From positions 1,235,105-1,299,104 of the forward strand of contig CT978603.1 in NCBI GenBank assembly GCA_000063525.1: DNA of 64,000 nt. Reading direction: 5' to 3'. The stretch is from Synechococcus sp. RCC307. Lineage in GTDB: Bacteria; Cyanobacteriota; Cyanobacteriia; PCC-6307; Cyanobiaceae. The notes below the pieces were generated by a model. That model did not search any database. It saw only the letters and a list, made by a program, of their open reading frames with translations, and had not been told where the DNA came from. A program made the position numbers and the translations under genes. Of the stretch, positions 8,771 through 18,015 are shown one piece after another; the stretch's first letter is position 1; each line of letters opens with the position of its first letter.

Positions 8771-10555
8771 ATGCCCCTGCCCGATCATCAGCGACGCACC
8801 AAAATCGTCGCCACAATCGGGCCGGCCACAGAATCACCAGACAGCATTCGGCAGCTGATTCTGGCCGGTGCCACAACCTTCCGACTGAACTTCTCCCACG
8901 GAGATCACGAGGAGCATGCCCAGCGCGCCGCCACGATCAGACAGGTGGCCCATGAACTGGGAGTTCACGTTGGAATCCTGCAAGACCTGCAAGGGCCCAA
9001 GATCCGCCTCGGCCGTTTTGCCGACGGTCCAATCACCGTGGCCAAGGGGGATTCCTTCGCCCTAACGGCGCGCGATGTGCCCTGCACCCAAAGCATCGCC
9101 ACAGTCACCTACGACAAGCTGGCCAGCGAAGTGGAGCCCGGCAGCCGCATCCTTCTTGATGACGGCAAGGTGGAGATGAAGGTCGACTGGATCGACCAGG
9201 CCGAACAGACCCTGCACTGCAAGATCACCGTTGGCGGCAAGCTCTCCAACAACAAAGGCGTCAACTTCCCCGACTGCCTGCTCTCGGTCCGCGCGCTGAC
9301 GGCCAAAGACCGTAATGACCTGGCCTTTGGTTTGCAGCTCGGCGTCGACTGGGTGGCGCTCAGCTTTGTGCGCAACCCCTCGGATATGCAGGAGATCAAG
9401 GAGCTAATCAGCTCCTTGGGCCATGCCACACCCGTGGTAGCCAAGATCGAAAAATTTGAGGCGATCGATCAGATCGACGCCATCCTGCCGCTCTGCGACG
9501 GCGTCATGGTGGCCCGTGGCGACCTGGGCGTGGAGATGGCGGCCGAGGAAGTGCCCCTGCTGCAGAAGGAGCTGATCCGCAAGGCCAACTCCATGGGCAT
9601 CCCGATCATCACGGCCACCCAGATGCTCGACAGCATGGTGGCCAATGCCCGGCCCACCCGCGCTGAGGTGAGCGATGTGGCGAACGCGATCCTCGATGGC
9701 ACCGATGCGGTGATGCTCTCCAACGAAACCGCCGTTGGCGACTACGCCGTTGAGGCCGTGGAAACCATGGACCGGATCGCCAGGCGCATTGAAAAGGATT
9801 ACCCAAACCGCCAGCCCGACACCCAGCTGGCCTGCACGATCCCCAACGCCATCAGCATGGCGGTGAGCACGATCGCCACCCAACTCGATGCGGCCGCGAT
9901 CTTGACGCTCACCAAAAGTGGCGCCACGGGGCGCACCGTCAGCAAGTTCCGCCCCTCAACGCCAATCCTGGCGATCACCAGCGACGTCAAGGTGGCCCGC
10001 CAGCTGCAACTGGTTTGGGGTGTGAATCCCCTGGTGATTGCCACCCAGGCCTCCACCAGCCGCACCTTCAGCCTTGCCATGGGTGTTGCCCAAGAACAGA
10101 AGTTGCTGCAAGACGGCGATCTGGTGATCCAAACCGCTGGAACTCTGGCCGGCGTCAGTGGATCCACCGATCTGGTCAAGGTGGGCATCGTTTCAGCCGT
10201 GCTTGGACGGGGCACAGGTTTTGGCAGCCAACCGGTGAGCGGCCAGGTGTGCATTGCCAATTCACCCCAGGAAGCCGCCCGCATCGAAGCCGGCGAGATC
10301 TTGGTGGTGCCGCACACCGATGCGAACTACCTCGAAGCCATTCGCCGCTGCGGGGGGGTGATCGCTGAAGAAGATGGCAGCCAAAGCCATGCCGCTGTGA
10401 TCGGCCAGCGTCTCGGGATCCCAGTCATCACAGGGGTGGCCAATGCCACCCGCGACGTGCGCCAAGGAGAGGTGGTTACCCTCGATGTCCGCTACGGGAT
10501 GGTGCACCGCGGCACCCACGTCCATGACCACAGCAGCGCCGACACGATCGGTTGA
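8771..10555 (+). CDS. pyk: Pyruvate kinase with C-terminal PEP-utilising domain
   Basis: The 594-residue protein converts phosphoenolpyruvate and ADP to pyruvate and ATP at the end of glycolysis. The core contains RRTKIVATIGPAT at the N-terminus, GVMVARGDLGVEMAAEEVP and the signature around VVAKIEKFEAIDQID. A C-terminal extension (about residues 490-585) has the phosphohistidine-type pattern EEDGSQSHAAVIGQRLGIPVI, as in PEP synthase and in plastid and Gram-positive pyruvate kinases; whether it still carries phosphate is unknown. ATG 8771 was chosen because relatives begin near the RRTKIVATIGP strand. Confidence 0.96.
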   Translation: MPLPDHQRRTKIVATIGPATESPDSIRQLILAGATTFRLNFSHGDHEEHAQRAATIRQVAHELGVHVGILQDLQGPKIRLGRFADGPITVAKGDSFALTARDVPCTQSIATVTYDKLASEVEPGSRILLDDGKVEMKVDWIDQAEQTLHCKITVGGKLSNNKGVNFPDCLLSVRALTAKDRNDLAFGLQLGVDWVALSFVRNPSDMQEIKELISSLGHATPVVAKIEKFEAIDQIDAILPLCDGVMVARGDLGVEMAAEEVPLLQKELIRKANSMGIPIITATQMLDSMVANARPTRAEVSDVANAILDGTDAVMLSNETAVGDYAVEAVETMDRIARRIEKDYPNRQPDTQLACTIPNAISMAVSTIATQLDAAAILTLTKSGATGRTVSKFRPSTPILAITSDVKVARQLQLVWGVNPLVIATQASTSRTFSLAMGVAQEQKLLQDGDLVIQTAGTLAGVSGSTDLVKVGIVSAVLGRGTGFGSQPVSGQVCIANSPQEAARIEAGEILVVPHTDANYLEAIRRCGGVIAEEDGSQSHAAVIGQRLGIPVITGVANATRDVRQGEVVTLDVRYGMVHRGTHVHDHSSADTIG

Positions 10556-11798
10556 ATCCGCCGCGGTGGTCGTTGCCCGACTACCGCTCCGTGAAACCGT
10601 CGGAATGGCCCTGGGCGCGCTTGGGGCCAACCGCTTGCGCTCTCTGCTGACGATGCTGGGCATCGTCATTGGCAATGCTTCGGTGATCACCCTGGTGGGT
10701 GTGGGGCAGGGCGCCCAAAATCTCGCCAAAGATCAGCTCAGCAGCCTGGGGGCCAACGTGCTGTTTGTGGTGCCGGGCAATAACGACACCCGCCGGCGTG
10801 GCATTAGCAATCCCAAAACCCTGGTTTTGGCCGATGCCGACGCCATCGCGGAGCAGGTGCCCAGCGTGGCCAAAGTGGCCCCTCAAATCACCACCAGCCA
10901 AACGGTTCGGGCCGGCAACCTCAGCGCCACGGTGACCGTGACGGGAATCACGCCGGAATTTCTCTCTGTGCGGCGCTTCGACATGGCCCAGGGCCGTTTC
11001 TTCTCAAACGAAGACCTCAAAGCTGCCCGCACCGTGACGGTGCTCGGACCCGATCTAGCCGAGCGACTGCTGCCTGAAGGCTCGCCGATCGGACGCTCTG
11101 TTCGCATCAAGAACCAGAGCTTCCAGGTGATCGGAATCATGGCCTCCAAGGGGGCCTTCCTGGGACAAAACCAAGACGATGCGGCCTACGTGCCGTTGAC
11201 CACGATGGTGAACCGCCTGAGTGGACGTGATCCCACCTATGGCACCTCCTTGAGCTTCATCAGCGTTGAGGCCCGCGACCCGGCATCCATTAGTGCCGCA
11301 AGGTTTCAGATCACCAACCTGCTGAGGCAACGGCACCGGATCCTGCGGGAAGACGATTTCGCTGTGAGATCCCAAAAAGATGCCCTCTCGATCGTGGGCA
11401 CGATCACCGGAGGGCTCACCTTGATGCTTGCCGCCATTGGCGGTATTTCCCTCTTGGTGGGCGGCATCGGGATCATGAACATCATGTTGGTGTCGGTGAG
11501 TGAGCGCACCCAAGAGATCGGGCTGCGCAAGGCCGTGGGAGCCCGCAGCGGTGATGTATTGCTGCAATTTTTGGTCGAAGCGCTGGTGGTCTCCAGCCTT
11601 GGTGGCTTGCTGGGCAGTGGTCTTGGGGTTGGCGCGGTGATGGCGGTAGCGGCGTTCACCCCGCTACCCGCCAGCATTGGAGCGGTGAGCGTGCTGGGCA
11701 CGGTGTTGCTCTCCGGCTCGATCGGTCTGTTCTTTGGCGTTGTTCCAGCGCGCCGCGCCGCCCAACTCGATCCGATCGTGGCCCTCAGACGCTTGTGA
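10524..11798 (+). CDS. ABC transporter permease, MacB/FtsX type
   Basis: The 424-residue protein has one N-terminal transmembrane helix, a large periplasmic MacB_PCD domain (about 55-265) and three C-terminal helices with the FtsX motif SERTQEIGLRKAVGARSGDVLLQFLVEAL. This is the mechanotransmission permease type that works with a separate ATPase and a periplasmic adaptor. No ATPase or adaptor gene is next to it. ATG at 10524 overlaps the end of pyk by 32 bases; a later start near 10570 is possible. The downstream Nudix gene overlaps it by four bases. Confidence 0.9.
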   Translation: MTTAAPTRSVESAAVVVARLPLRETVGMALGALGANRLRSLLTMLGIVIGNASVITLVGVGQGAQNLAKDQLSSLGANVLFVVPGNNDTRRRGISNPKTLVLADADAIAEQVPSVAKVAPQITTSQTVRAGNLSATVTVTGITPEFLSVRRFDMAQGRFFSNEDLKAARTVTVLGPDLAERLLPEGSPIGRSVRIKNQSFQVIGIMASKGAFLGQNQDDAAYVPLTTMVNRLSGRDPTYGTSLSFISVEARDPASISAARFQITNLLRQRHRILREDDFAVRSQKDALSIVGTITGGLTLMLAAIGGISLLVGGIGIMNIMLVSVSERTQEIGLRKAVGARSGDVLLQFLVEALVVSSLGGLLGSGLGVGAVMAVAAFTPLPASIGAVSVLGTVLLSGSIGLFFGVVPARRAAQLDPIVALRRL

Positions 11799-12220
11799 GC
11801 GAAGTGGCCATCGCGATGATCGAATGCGACGGCCGCTGGCTGCTGCAGCTGCGTGACGACACCGAGGGGATTCTCTATCCCGGCCAGTGGGCCCTCTTTG
11901 GAGGACATCTCGATCCCGGGGAGACCCCTGAGGTGGCCTTGCGGCGCGAACTGGAAGAAGAGATCAATTGGGCTGGCAGCGATCTGGCCCCTTGGTTTGA
12001 ACAGCGCGATGACCAGCGCATCCGCCATTTTTTTCGAGGCCCTCTGGCCGTTCCGCTGGAGTCCCTCACGCTGCTGGAGGGGCAAGACATGGTGGTCGCC
12101 GCACTCGATGAGTTGCTCAGCGGCTCGATCTGGAGCCCGAAGTGCCAACAGCGGCGCCCGCTAGCCCCTTCGCTGCAACGGGCTGTACAAGAGCTGAAAA
12201 AAGAACGCGATCAAGCCTGA
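11795..12220 (+). CDS. Nudix hydrolase
   Basis: The 141-residue product has the Nudix box in the form GGHLDPGETPEVALRRELEEE (GX5EX7REUXEEXGU, with the last positions less strict), within a fold that starts IAMIECDGRWLLQLRDD. Nudix enzymes hydrolyse nucleoside diphosphates linked to another moiety; the substrate cannot be read from sequence. The GTG start overlaps the permease stop (GTGA), indicating translational coupling. It ends 48 bases before ftsH. Confidence 0.9.
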   Translation: MSEVAIAMIECDGRWLLQLRDDTEGILYPGQWALFGGHLDPGETPEVALRRELEEEINWAGSDLAPWFEQRDDQRIRHFFRGPLAVPLESLTLLEGQDMVVAALDELLSGSIWSPKCQQRRPLAPSLQRAVQELKKERDQA

Positions 12221-12268
12221 GAAGACTTTACAATCGCGAAACATTTTTGGTGGCACGGGGCGCTTCCT

Positions 12269-14188
12269 ATGAACAACCGCTGGCGACTGATTGCGCTTTG
12301 GGCCCTGCCCATCGCCCTGGTTGTCTTCTTTGGTTTGCAAGTGGTTCGCAGCGGCGGCCCAATGCAGGCGGCCAATGGCCCCACAGAAGCTCCGCGCAAC
12401 AGCGCCGTGGCGCGCGTGGCTTACGGCCGTTTCCTCGACTACCTCGAGGCCGGCCGCATCACCGCTGTTGATGTGTACGACGGTGGCCGCACCGCAGTTG
12501 TCGAGGCGGTTGACCCTTATATCGATAACCGCGTCCAGCGCCTGCGCGTTGACCTGCCTGGTCTTGCCCCTGAATTGATCAGCCAGATCGAAGAGCAAGG
12601 CATCAGCTTCGATGTTCATCCTCCCCGCACCACCCCACCGGCCCTCGGGATCCTTGGCAATCTGGCTTTCCCGCTGCTGCTGATCGGCGCCCTGATCTTC
12701 TTGGCTCGCCGCTCCAACAACATGCCCGGGGGCCCTGGTCAGGCCATGCAATTCGGCAAGAGCAAAGCCCGCTTTGCCATGGAAGCGGAAACCGGCGTCA
12801 TGTTTGACGACGTGGCTGGTGTGGAAGAAGCCAAGCAAGACCTCGAAGAGGTGGTCACCTTCCTCAAGCAACCTGAGCGTTTCTCTGCACTGGGCGCCAC
12901 GATCCCCCGCGGTGTGCTGTTGGTGGGCCCTCCTGGAACCGGTAAAACACTCCTGGCCAAGGCCATTGCCGGCGAAGCCGGTGTGCCGTTCTTCTCCCTT
13001 TCCGGTTCGGAATTCGTCGAGATGTTTGTGGGCGTTGGCGCCAGCCGCGTTCGCGACCTGTTCAAACGCGCCAAAGAGAACGCTCCCTGCTTGATTTTCA
13101 TCGACGAGATCGACGCCGTTGGCCGTCAACGCGGTGCCGGTGTCGGTGGTGGTAATGACGAACGTGAGCAGACCCTCAACCAGCTGCTCACCGAGATGGA
13201 CGGCTTTGAAGGCAACAGCGGCATCATCCTGCTGGCCGCCACCAACCGCCCCGATGTGCTCGATTCAGCGCTGATGCGTCCCGGCCGCTTTGACCGTCAG
13301 GTGACGGTGGATGCGCCCGACATCAAGGGCCGCCTCTCCATCTTGGAAGTGCACTCCCGCAACAAAAAGCTGGCCGAAGACGTCAGCCTTGAGGTGATCG
13401 CTCGACGCACCCCCGGTTTCACAGGAGCTGATCTCGCCAACCTGCTCAACGAAGCCGCCATTTTGACGGCACGCCGCCGCAAGGAAGCCACCACGTTGGC
13501 CGAAATCGACGATGCCGTTGATCGCGTGATTGCTGGCATGGAGGGGCAACCTCTGACCGATGGCCGCAGCAAGCGTTTGATCGCTTATCACGAAGTGGGC
13601 CATGCCTTGGTGGGAACCCTGGTCAAGGATCACGATCCCGTGCAGAAGGTGACCCTGATTCCTCGCGGTCAGGCCCAGGGTTTGACCTGGTTTGCACCTG
13701 ATGAAGAGCAAATGCTGGTGAGCCGCGCCCAACTGCGTGCCCGGATCATGGGCGCTCTCGGCGGCCGCGCTGCTGAAGACATTGTCTTTGGCCACGCTGA
13801 AGTCACCACCGGTGCCGGTGGCGATATCCAACAGGTGGCCAGCATGGCCCGGCAGATGGTGACCCGCTTTGGCATGAGTGACTTGGGTCCTCTCTCCCTC
13901 GAGGCCGGCAACCAGGAGGTGTTCTTGGGCCGTGACCTGATGACCCGCAGCGACGTCTCAGACTCGATCACCAATCAGATCGATGAGCAAGTGCGCTCCA
14001 TCGTTGAGCGCTGCTACAAGGAAACCGTTGACCTGCTTGCCGATCAACGCGACTGCATGGATCGCCTGGTGGATCTGCTGATCGAAAAGGAAACCCTTGA
14101 TGGCGATGACTTCAGAGATGTTGTTGCTGAGTTCGCGAGCATCCCTGAAAAGGATCGTTTCAGCCCTCTTTTACCTGTTAATAGCTAA
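12269..14188 (+). CDS. ftsH: ATP-dependent zinc metalloprotease FtsH
   Basis: The 639-residue protein has two N-terminal transmembrane helices flanking a lumenal/periplasmic domain, an AAA+ module with Walker A GPPGTGKT (220-227) and Walker [15 protein letters not shown], and the zinc protease motif HEVGH (441-445). FtsH complexes extract and degrade membrane proteins; in cyanobacteria they remove photodamaged D1. Which of the usual four cyanobacterial paralogues this is cannot be settled by eye, though the context (clpP, psb29) favours a photosystem II role. A short DUF7219-like gene follows after 43 bases. Confidence 0.97.
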   Translation: MNNRWRLIALWALPIALVVFFGLQVVRSGGPMQAANGPTEAPRNSAVARVAYGRFLDYLEAGRITAVDVYDGGRTAVVEAVDPYIDNRVQRLRVDLPGLAPELISQIEEQGISFDVHPPRTTPPALGILGNLAFPLLLIGALIFLARRSNNMPGGPGQAMQFGKSKARFAMEAETGVMFDDVAGVEEAKQDLEEVVTFLKQPERFSALGATIPRGVLLVGPPGTGKTLLAKAIAGEAGVPFFSLSGSEFVEMFVGVGASRVRDLFKRAKENAPCLIFIDEIDAVGRQRGAGVGGGNDEREQTLNQLLTEMDGFEGNSGIILLAATNRPDVLDSALMRPGRFDRQVTVDAPDIKGRLSILEVHSRNKKLAEDVSLEVIARRTPGFTGADLANLLNEAAILTARRRKEATTLAEIDDAVDRVIAGMEGQPLTDGRSKRLIAYHEVGHALVGTLVKDHDPVQKVTLIPRGQAQGLTWFAPDEEQMLVSRAQLRARIMGALGGRAAEDIVFGHAEVTTGAGGDIQQVASMARQMVTRFGMSDLGPLSLEAGNQEVFLGRDLMTRSDVSDSITNQIDEQVRSIVERCYKETVDLLADQRDCMDRLVDLLIEKETLDGDDFRDVVAEFASIPEKDRFSPLLPVNS

Positions 14189-14231
14189 GCGGGGACATAG
14201 TAGGAAGACTGCCGATTAGCCATTACACCCC

Positions 14232-14513
14232 GTGCCGAAGCTGCGCGATCAGGACGGAGAGTTTGAGGGGCCAATTCCATCAGGCGAAGCGGGTACCCAC
14301 TCGCCGATGGAAAGTCATACGGGTTATCGGGGGGATGATTGGTCCCCTCAACGGCTGGTGTTCCACCAAAATCTGGAACAATTTGCTGAGCGAGTTGGCT
14401 TGATCGTTGCCTTGCAAGGCAACGGAAAAATCAGCCAAGAAAAAGCTTTCAGTGAGATCCGCCAAATTTGGAAGGATCTCAAAGAAAGCCGAGGTGAGTT
14501 ACTGGATTTGTAG
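14232..14513 (+). CDS. Small conserved cyanobacterial protein (DUF7219-like)
   Basis: The GTG start gives 93 residues. The N-terminal 40 residues are polar and glycine-rich. The C-terminal half is an alpha-hairpin pattern: VFHQNLEQFAERVGLIVALQGNGKISQEKA then IRQIWKDLKESRGELL. I recall this arrangement from the cyanobacterial DUF7219 family, but that assignment is from memory and unchecked. No function is known. It sits between ftsH and the convergent clpP. Confidence 0.7.
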   Translation: MPKLRDQDGEFEGPIPSGEAGTHSPMESHTGYRGDDWSPQRLVFHQNLEQFAERVGLIVALQGNGKISQEKAFSEIRQIWKDLKESRGELLDL

Positions 14514-14529
14514 TCCTATTTGAACGGTT

Positions 14530-15120
14530 TTAAATCGCGTGAATCGGTCGTTGATCGATCACCTTGTCGATCAGGCCATACTCAGCCGCCTCAGCGGGAG
14601 ACATGAAAAAGTCGCGGTCGGTGTCTTTTTGAATCCGATCGAGGGGCTGGCCGGTGCGTTGGGCCAGTTCCTCATTGAGGCGCTTTTTCAAAAACAAGAT
14701 TTCATCGGCCTGAATGCGGATATCGCTGGCCTGACCCTGGGCACCGCCCAAGGGCTGGTGAATCATGATCCGCGAGTGCTGCAGGCTGCTGCGCTTGCCA
14801 GGAGCGCCGGCGGCGAGCAAGAAAGCACCCATGCTGGCGGCCAAGCCAACACACACCGTCTGCACGTCGGGTTTGACGTGTTGCATGGTGTCGAAAATGC
14901 CAAGGCCGTCATAGACGGAACCACCGGGTGAGTTGATGTACAGGAAGATGTCCTTGTCAGGATCTTCTGCCTCGAGGAACAGCAATTGAGCAACGATCCG
15001 GTTGGCCGATTCGGCGGTCACCGGTTCACCCATGAAGATGATCCGCTCACGCAACAGGCGGGAGTAAATGTCAAACGCCCTTTCGCCCCGTCCGGACTCC
15101 TCGATCACGATGGGAATCAT
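14530..15120 (-). CDS. clpP: ATP-dependent Clp protease proteolytic subunit
   Basis: The 196-residue protein has the serine-protease triad expected of ClpP: Ser96 in GLAASMGAF, His121 in IMIHQP and Asp170 in KDTDRD. The [15 protein letters not shown] helix and INSPGG loop are intact, so this is an active ClpP and not a ClpR. ClpP forms a 14-mer barrel fed by ClpC or ClpX. The clpS adaptor gene lies 2.5 kb away in the window. It is divergent from psb29, with 78 bases between starts. Confidence 0.97.
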   Translation of the reverse strand: MIPIVIEESGRGERAFDIYSRLLRERIIFMGEPVTAESANRIVAQLLFLEAEDPDKDIFLYINSPGGSVYDGLGIFDTMQHVKPDVQTVCVGLAASMGAFLLAAGAPGKRSSLQHSRIMIHQPLGGAQGQASDIRIQADEILFLKKRLNEELAQRTGQPLDRIQKDTDRDFFMSPAEAAEYGLIDKVIDQRPIHAI

Positions 15121-15198
15121 GGGGACATCAGGTCAGATAGGGCGATCTTACCGACGAAAACCAGGACTCTGAGCGCTAAGGTCTCAGTCCTGCAGAGC

Positions 15199-15912
15199 AT
15201 GGTCTTGAGCAACCCGCAAACCGTTGCCGACAGCAAGCGCCGTTTTTACGCCGCCTACCCCCATGTCATCCCCGGTCTCTACCGGCGGGTGGTGGATGAA
15301 TTGTTGGTGGAGTTGCACCTGCTCGCTGGGCAGGCCGGCTTCCAGGCCGATTCGCTGTTTGCGATGGGGCTCACCCAAGTGTTCGACAACCTGATGCAGG
15401 GGTTCAAACCTGCTGAACGTCAGAAGGAGCTGTTTGCGGCGATCTGCTCTGGAGCTGGCCTAAAGGCGGATCAACTACGCAAAGACGCCAAGCAGCTCAG
15501 GGAGCATCTGGTTCCCCATGGCGAAGCCGAAATCAAATCCTGGATCGAGCAGCAGGGCCAAGGAGCACCGGATGTGCTCAAGCACGTCTTACAGCAGGCA
15601 GGCCGCAGCGATTTCCACTACTCACGCCTGCATGCCGTTGGGCTGATGGGGCTGCTGCAAGACCTCAGCGGTGGCGATGACCAAGATCCCCAAGCCTTGC
15701 AAGAGCGGGCGCACCAATTGGGGCACAGTATGGGATTGCAGAAAGACAAACTGCAGAAAGACATGGGCCTCTATGCCAGCAATCTGGAGAAGATGTCGCA
15801 GGCCGTGGAGTTACTCGAGGAAACCGTGGCTGCTGAACGCCGCAAGCGCGAGCAGCGTCAGGGTGAACCTGCTTCTGCTGCCACAGGCCAAGTGAGCGAG
15901 CCGGCCAGCTGA
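15199..15912 (+). CDS. psb29: Photosystem II biogenesis protein Psb29 (Thf1)
   Basis: The 237-residue protein has the Thf1/Psb29 pattern: SDTKR-like start (VADSKRRFYAAYPHVIPGLYRRVVDELLVELHLL), a central helical domain with DALFAMGLTQVFDNLMQGF-like sequence, and a C-terminal coiled coil (about 185-225) rich in Glu, Arg and Lys. Psb29 supports photosystem II assembly and repair, and in Synechocystis and plants it stabilises FtsH complexes. Its position near ftsH and clpP fits that. ATG at 15199 was chosen; the open frame continues upstream but overlaps the clpP promoter. Its 3' end overlaps the convergent gene by 55 bases. Confidence 0.93.
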   Translation: MVLSNPQTVADSKRRFYAAYPHVIPGLYRRVVDELLVELHLLAGQAGFQADSLFAMGLTQVFDNLMQGFKPAERQKELFAAICSGAGLKADQLRKDAKQLREHLVPHGEAEIKSWIEQQGQGAPDVLKHVLQQAGRSDFHYSRLHAVGLMGLLQDLSGGDDQDPQALQERAHQLGHSMGLQKDKLQKDMGLYASNLEKMSQAVELLEETVAAERRKREQRQGEPASAATGQVSEPAS

Positions 15913-17096
15913 GCGGGGCCACCGCTTTGATGCGCTGGCTGCCACTCGGCATCCAGTTGCTGCAGACCGCCCCACAACGCAGGTAGCCCTACCGGCAGCA
16001 ACTGCAGCTGCTGCATGGCTGCAGGCGCGGCACTGAGCTGCAAGCCCTCACGCAACACAGCACCAGATGGTGGTTGGGGCTGGCTGGCTAACGGGACATC
16101 AGCCCCCAACACCACCAACAATTCACCGCTGGGGAACCATCGCCATCCGGCTTGAACAGGACCATCAGGCTGCTGAACGCGCCTGATCGGACCCTCAGCG
16201 CTGATGGGCCATCCCGGCGCCTGCTGAGTTTCTAGCTGCCTCTGCAAACGCGCCACATCCAAGCGGTGGCGATCAGCGGGCCACAAGCGAAGCCAGAGAC
16301 TGGCGCGATAGGGCGATTGCTCTGGGTTGCGGCGAAGCTCCAACTGAAATGGGCTATTCAGCAACCAGCTGCGATGGGGCAGCAGCACTGCAGGCCAGCT
16401 GAGGGCATCCAGCAAGGGCTGCAAGAGCGGCGCCATCCGGCGCCCCTGGAGCCGCAAAACAACGGGGTCCGGCAAGATGCTGGATGGACGTCTCGCCGGG
16501 GCCCGCAAAGCGGCTTGCAGGGCTGCTGGACGGGTGCTGACCTGTCCCCAGAAACGATCCCCGCGCAGCGTTAAGCAGCCCCAGCGCAGGGGTTCAGCCA
16601 GAGGAGACCAACTCCCCAACCAACCGGCCAGGGCCTCGCCTTGCCAAAACAGAGCCGGTGGTGAACCAGCCAATGCTTCACAGCGGAGTTCAGAACTGTT
16701 TTGACCCTCCAACCCCTGCTGCAGGCTTTGGAGGCTGAGGGCATCGGCAGCAACAAGGCGGTAATTCCCCAAACGCAGGCTGTGGGGGAGTCCATCGAGC
16801 TCTGCACCCCCACGCAACATCAAATAGGGGGGAGCTCCGGCATGTTCACCCCACAGCTGAAACCAGCTGATCGCTTTGTTGCGCCAGAGCTTTGCGGCCA
16901 AAGGTTGCGGCAAACGCTGCAGCCACAGCGCTGGAGGCTGCGGCCGAGGCAGCACAGGAAATGCCTGAATCAGGTCGCTGATGGGAAGCAGCTGCGTCAG
17001 CTCTGGGCTGGCCGATGGGGGCGCCGTCGCCCATAGCAACGCAGCCAAAGCGGCTGGCCCTGCAGCTGCCGCTAGGGATCCGAGCAAACGGCGCAT
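15858..17096 (-). CDS. Membrane-anchored hypothetical protein (DUF3352-like)
   Basis: The 412-residue product has an N-terminal signal anchor (LLGSLAAAAGPAALAALLWATA) followed by a large soluble domain rich in Leu, Gln and Pro. Segments such as PPYLMLRGGAELDG, RLVAADALSLQSLQQGLEG and SGELLVVLGADVP are reminiscent of the cyanobacterial DUF3352 family, but I am not certain. It starts six bases after the 44-residue membrane protein gene, which itself follows petN, so the three form an operon. Its last 55 bases overlap psb29 on the opposite strand. Function is unknown. Confidence 0.65.
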   Translation of the reverse strand: MRRLLGSLAAAAGPAALAALLWATAPPSASPELTQLLPISDLIQAFPVLPRPQPPALWLQRLPQPLAAKLWRNKAISWFQLWGEHAGAPPYLMLRGGAELDGLPHSLRLGNYRLVAADALSLQSLQQGLEGQNSSELRCEALAGSPPALFWQGEALAGWLGSWSPLAEPLRWGCLTLRGDRFWGQVSTRPAALQAALRAPARRPSSILPDPVVLRLQGRRMAPLLQPLLDALSWPAVLLPHRSWLLNSPFQLELRRNPEQSPYRASLWLRLWPADRHRLDVARLQRQLETQQAPGWPISAEGPIRRVQQPDGPVQAGWRWFPSGELLVVLGADVPLASQPQPPSGAVLREGLQLSAAPAAMQQLQLLPVGLPALWGGLQQLDAEWQPAHQSGGPAQLAGSLTWPVAAEAGSP

Positions 17097-17102
17097 GGCC
17101 GA

Positions 17103-17237
17103 TTAATCACGCTTGCGGCGGCGGCGATCACGCCACTCCACCGCTGAGAGGTAGATCACACCACCACTAACGAACAGCAACAAAGCCGCTGCCACCGTGG
17201 CCAGCAGGGTTGTCCCCGGCAGCTCAACCACGGACAT
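17103..17237 (-). CDS. Small single-pass membrane protein, 44 residues, in the petN operon
   Basis: An ATG at 17237 opens a 44-residue frame ending with TAA. The protein has a short N-terminus, one hydrophobic helix (about residues 8-30, with LLATVAAALLLFVSGGVIYL) and a strongly basic tail WRDRRRRKRD, which by the positive-inside rule would face the cytoplasm. It begins ten bases after the petN stop and ends six bases before the next gene, so it is almost certainly cotranscribed with petN. I do not recognise it as any named photosystem or cytochrome subunit. Confidence 0.7.
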   Translation of the reverse strand: MSVVELPGTTLLATVAAALLLFVSGGVIYLSAVEWRDRRRRKRD

Positions 17238-17247
17238 CAGATGGGGA

Positions 17248-17349
17248 TCAGAAATTGATGGATCCGTCGCCGTTGCGGCCCCAGACCACCATGGCGATCG
17301 AGAAGGTGAACGTGGCAGCCAAAGCAGCCCAACCCAAGGAGATCAGCAC
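17248..17349 (-). CDS. petN: Cytochrome b6f complex subunit PetN
   Basis: This 33-residue protein is below the size normally listed by gene finders. The core [23 protein letters not shown] matches PetN (subunit VIII), whose consensus ends [11 protein letters not shown]. PetN is one of the small single-helix subunits at the rim of the cytochrome b6f complex in the thylakoid membrane. GTG at 17349 gives the family-length N-terminus (MLISLGW). The C-terminus carries a four-to-five residue extension (DGSINF) compared with the 29-residue form. It is divergent from clpS. Confidence 0.92.
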   Translation of the reverse strand: MLISLGWAALAATFTFSIAMVVWGRNGDGSINF

Positions 17350-17432
17350 TGGACAGTCGATCAAACGTGCTGACTGTACTGAAAGCTGGAGGGGTGATTG
17401 CGCAGAATGGCGCAGTTGGTAGGAATTCAGCA

Positions 17433-17729
17433 TTGACCAGCTCAGCTCCCAGCCGCCAAACAGCCGGCAGCACCCTGCTGGAGCGGGCTCCCTATCCCAA
17501 TTTCAAGGTGGTGGTCCTCAACGATGAGGTGAACACCTTCCAGCACGTGGTGGATTGCCTGGTGAAGTACATCCCTGCCATGGATCCCGACCGCGCCTGG
17601 TCATTAGCTCAGCAGATCGATAGCGATGGCCAAGCCGTGGTTTGGGTGGGTCCGCAGGAGCAAGCCGAGCTATATCACATGCAATTGGGCGCTGAGGGCC
17701 TGACCATGGCCCCACTGGAGCGGGCCTGA
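17433..17729 (+). CDS. clpS: ATP-dependent Clp protease adaptor ClpS
   Basis: The product has the ClpS core [23 protein letters not shown] and the C-terminal [24 protein letters not shown]. ClpS binds N-end-rule substrates and delivers them to ClpAP or ClpCP. The start is uncertain: TTG at 17433 is preceded by AGGA at a good distance (17421-17424) and gives 98 residues, the usual length. GTG codons at 17394 and 17367 are in frame but would intrude into the petN promoter. It is followed five bases later by the DUF2103 gene. Confidence 0.93.
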   Translation: MTSSAPSRQTAGSTLLERAPYPNFKVVVLNDEVNTFQHVVDCLVKYIPAMDPDRAWSLAQQIDSDGQAVVWVGPQEQAELYHMQLGAEGLTMAPLERA

Positions 17730-17733
17730 GGCC

Positions 17734-18015
17734 ATGGGACGGGTGGTGATCACCCACAGCACCTACCTCGAAGGATTGATCCCGCTGCTCAAGCAATTGG
17801 CCAAGGATCCCCAAGTGGTGACGGTGACACCGGCGGTGATCAGCCGCGTCAAAGGCCGCTGCCAAGGACTCAAGCTGCGGATCTCAGCACCCATTAGCGG
17901 GGGCCACAAAGTGGTGGCTCGGCGCGGCACCAGCGCACAGGAGGTGTTCGTTGTCACGCCCCTGGAGCGCAGCGCCTTGCAGCAGCGGCTCGACGCCTTA
18001 CTCAATAACCCTTGA
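17734..18015 (+). CDS. DUF2103 family protein
   Basis: The 93-residue protein matches DUF2103, a small family of unknown function seen in archaea and cyanobacteria and suggested to bind metal. Recognisable is GRVVITHSTYLEGLIPLLKQLA at the N-terminus and KLRISAPISGGHKVVARRGTSAQEVFV in the second half. It starts five bases after clpS, so they are one unit. Its last 14 bases overlap the convergent VOC gene. Confidence 0.8.
   Translation: MGRVVITHSTYLEGLIPLLKQLAKDPQVVTVTPAVISRVKGRCQGLKLRISAPISGGHKVVARRGTSAQEVFVVTPLERSALQQRLDALLNNP

Noticed and set aside
11306-12148. A 280-codon minus-strand frame
   Set aside because: It lies opposite the MacB-type permease and Nudix genes, both of which carry recognised motifs.
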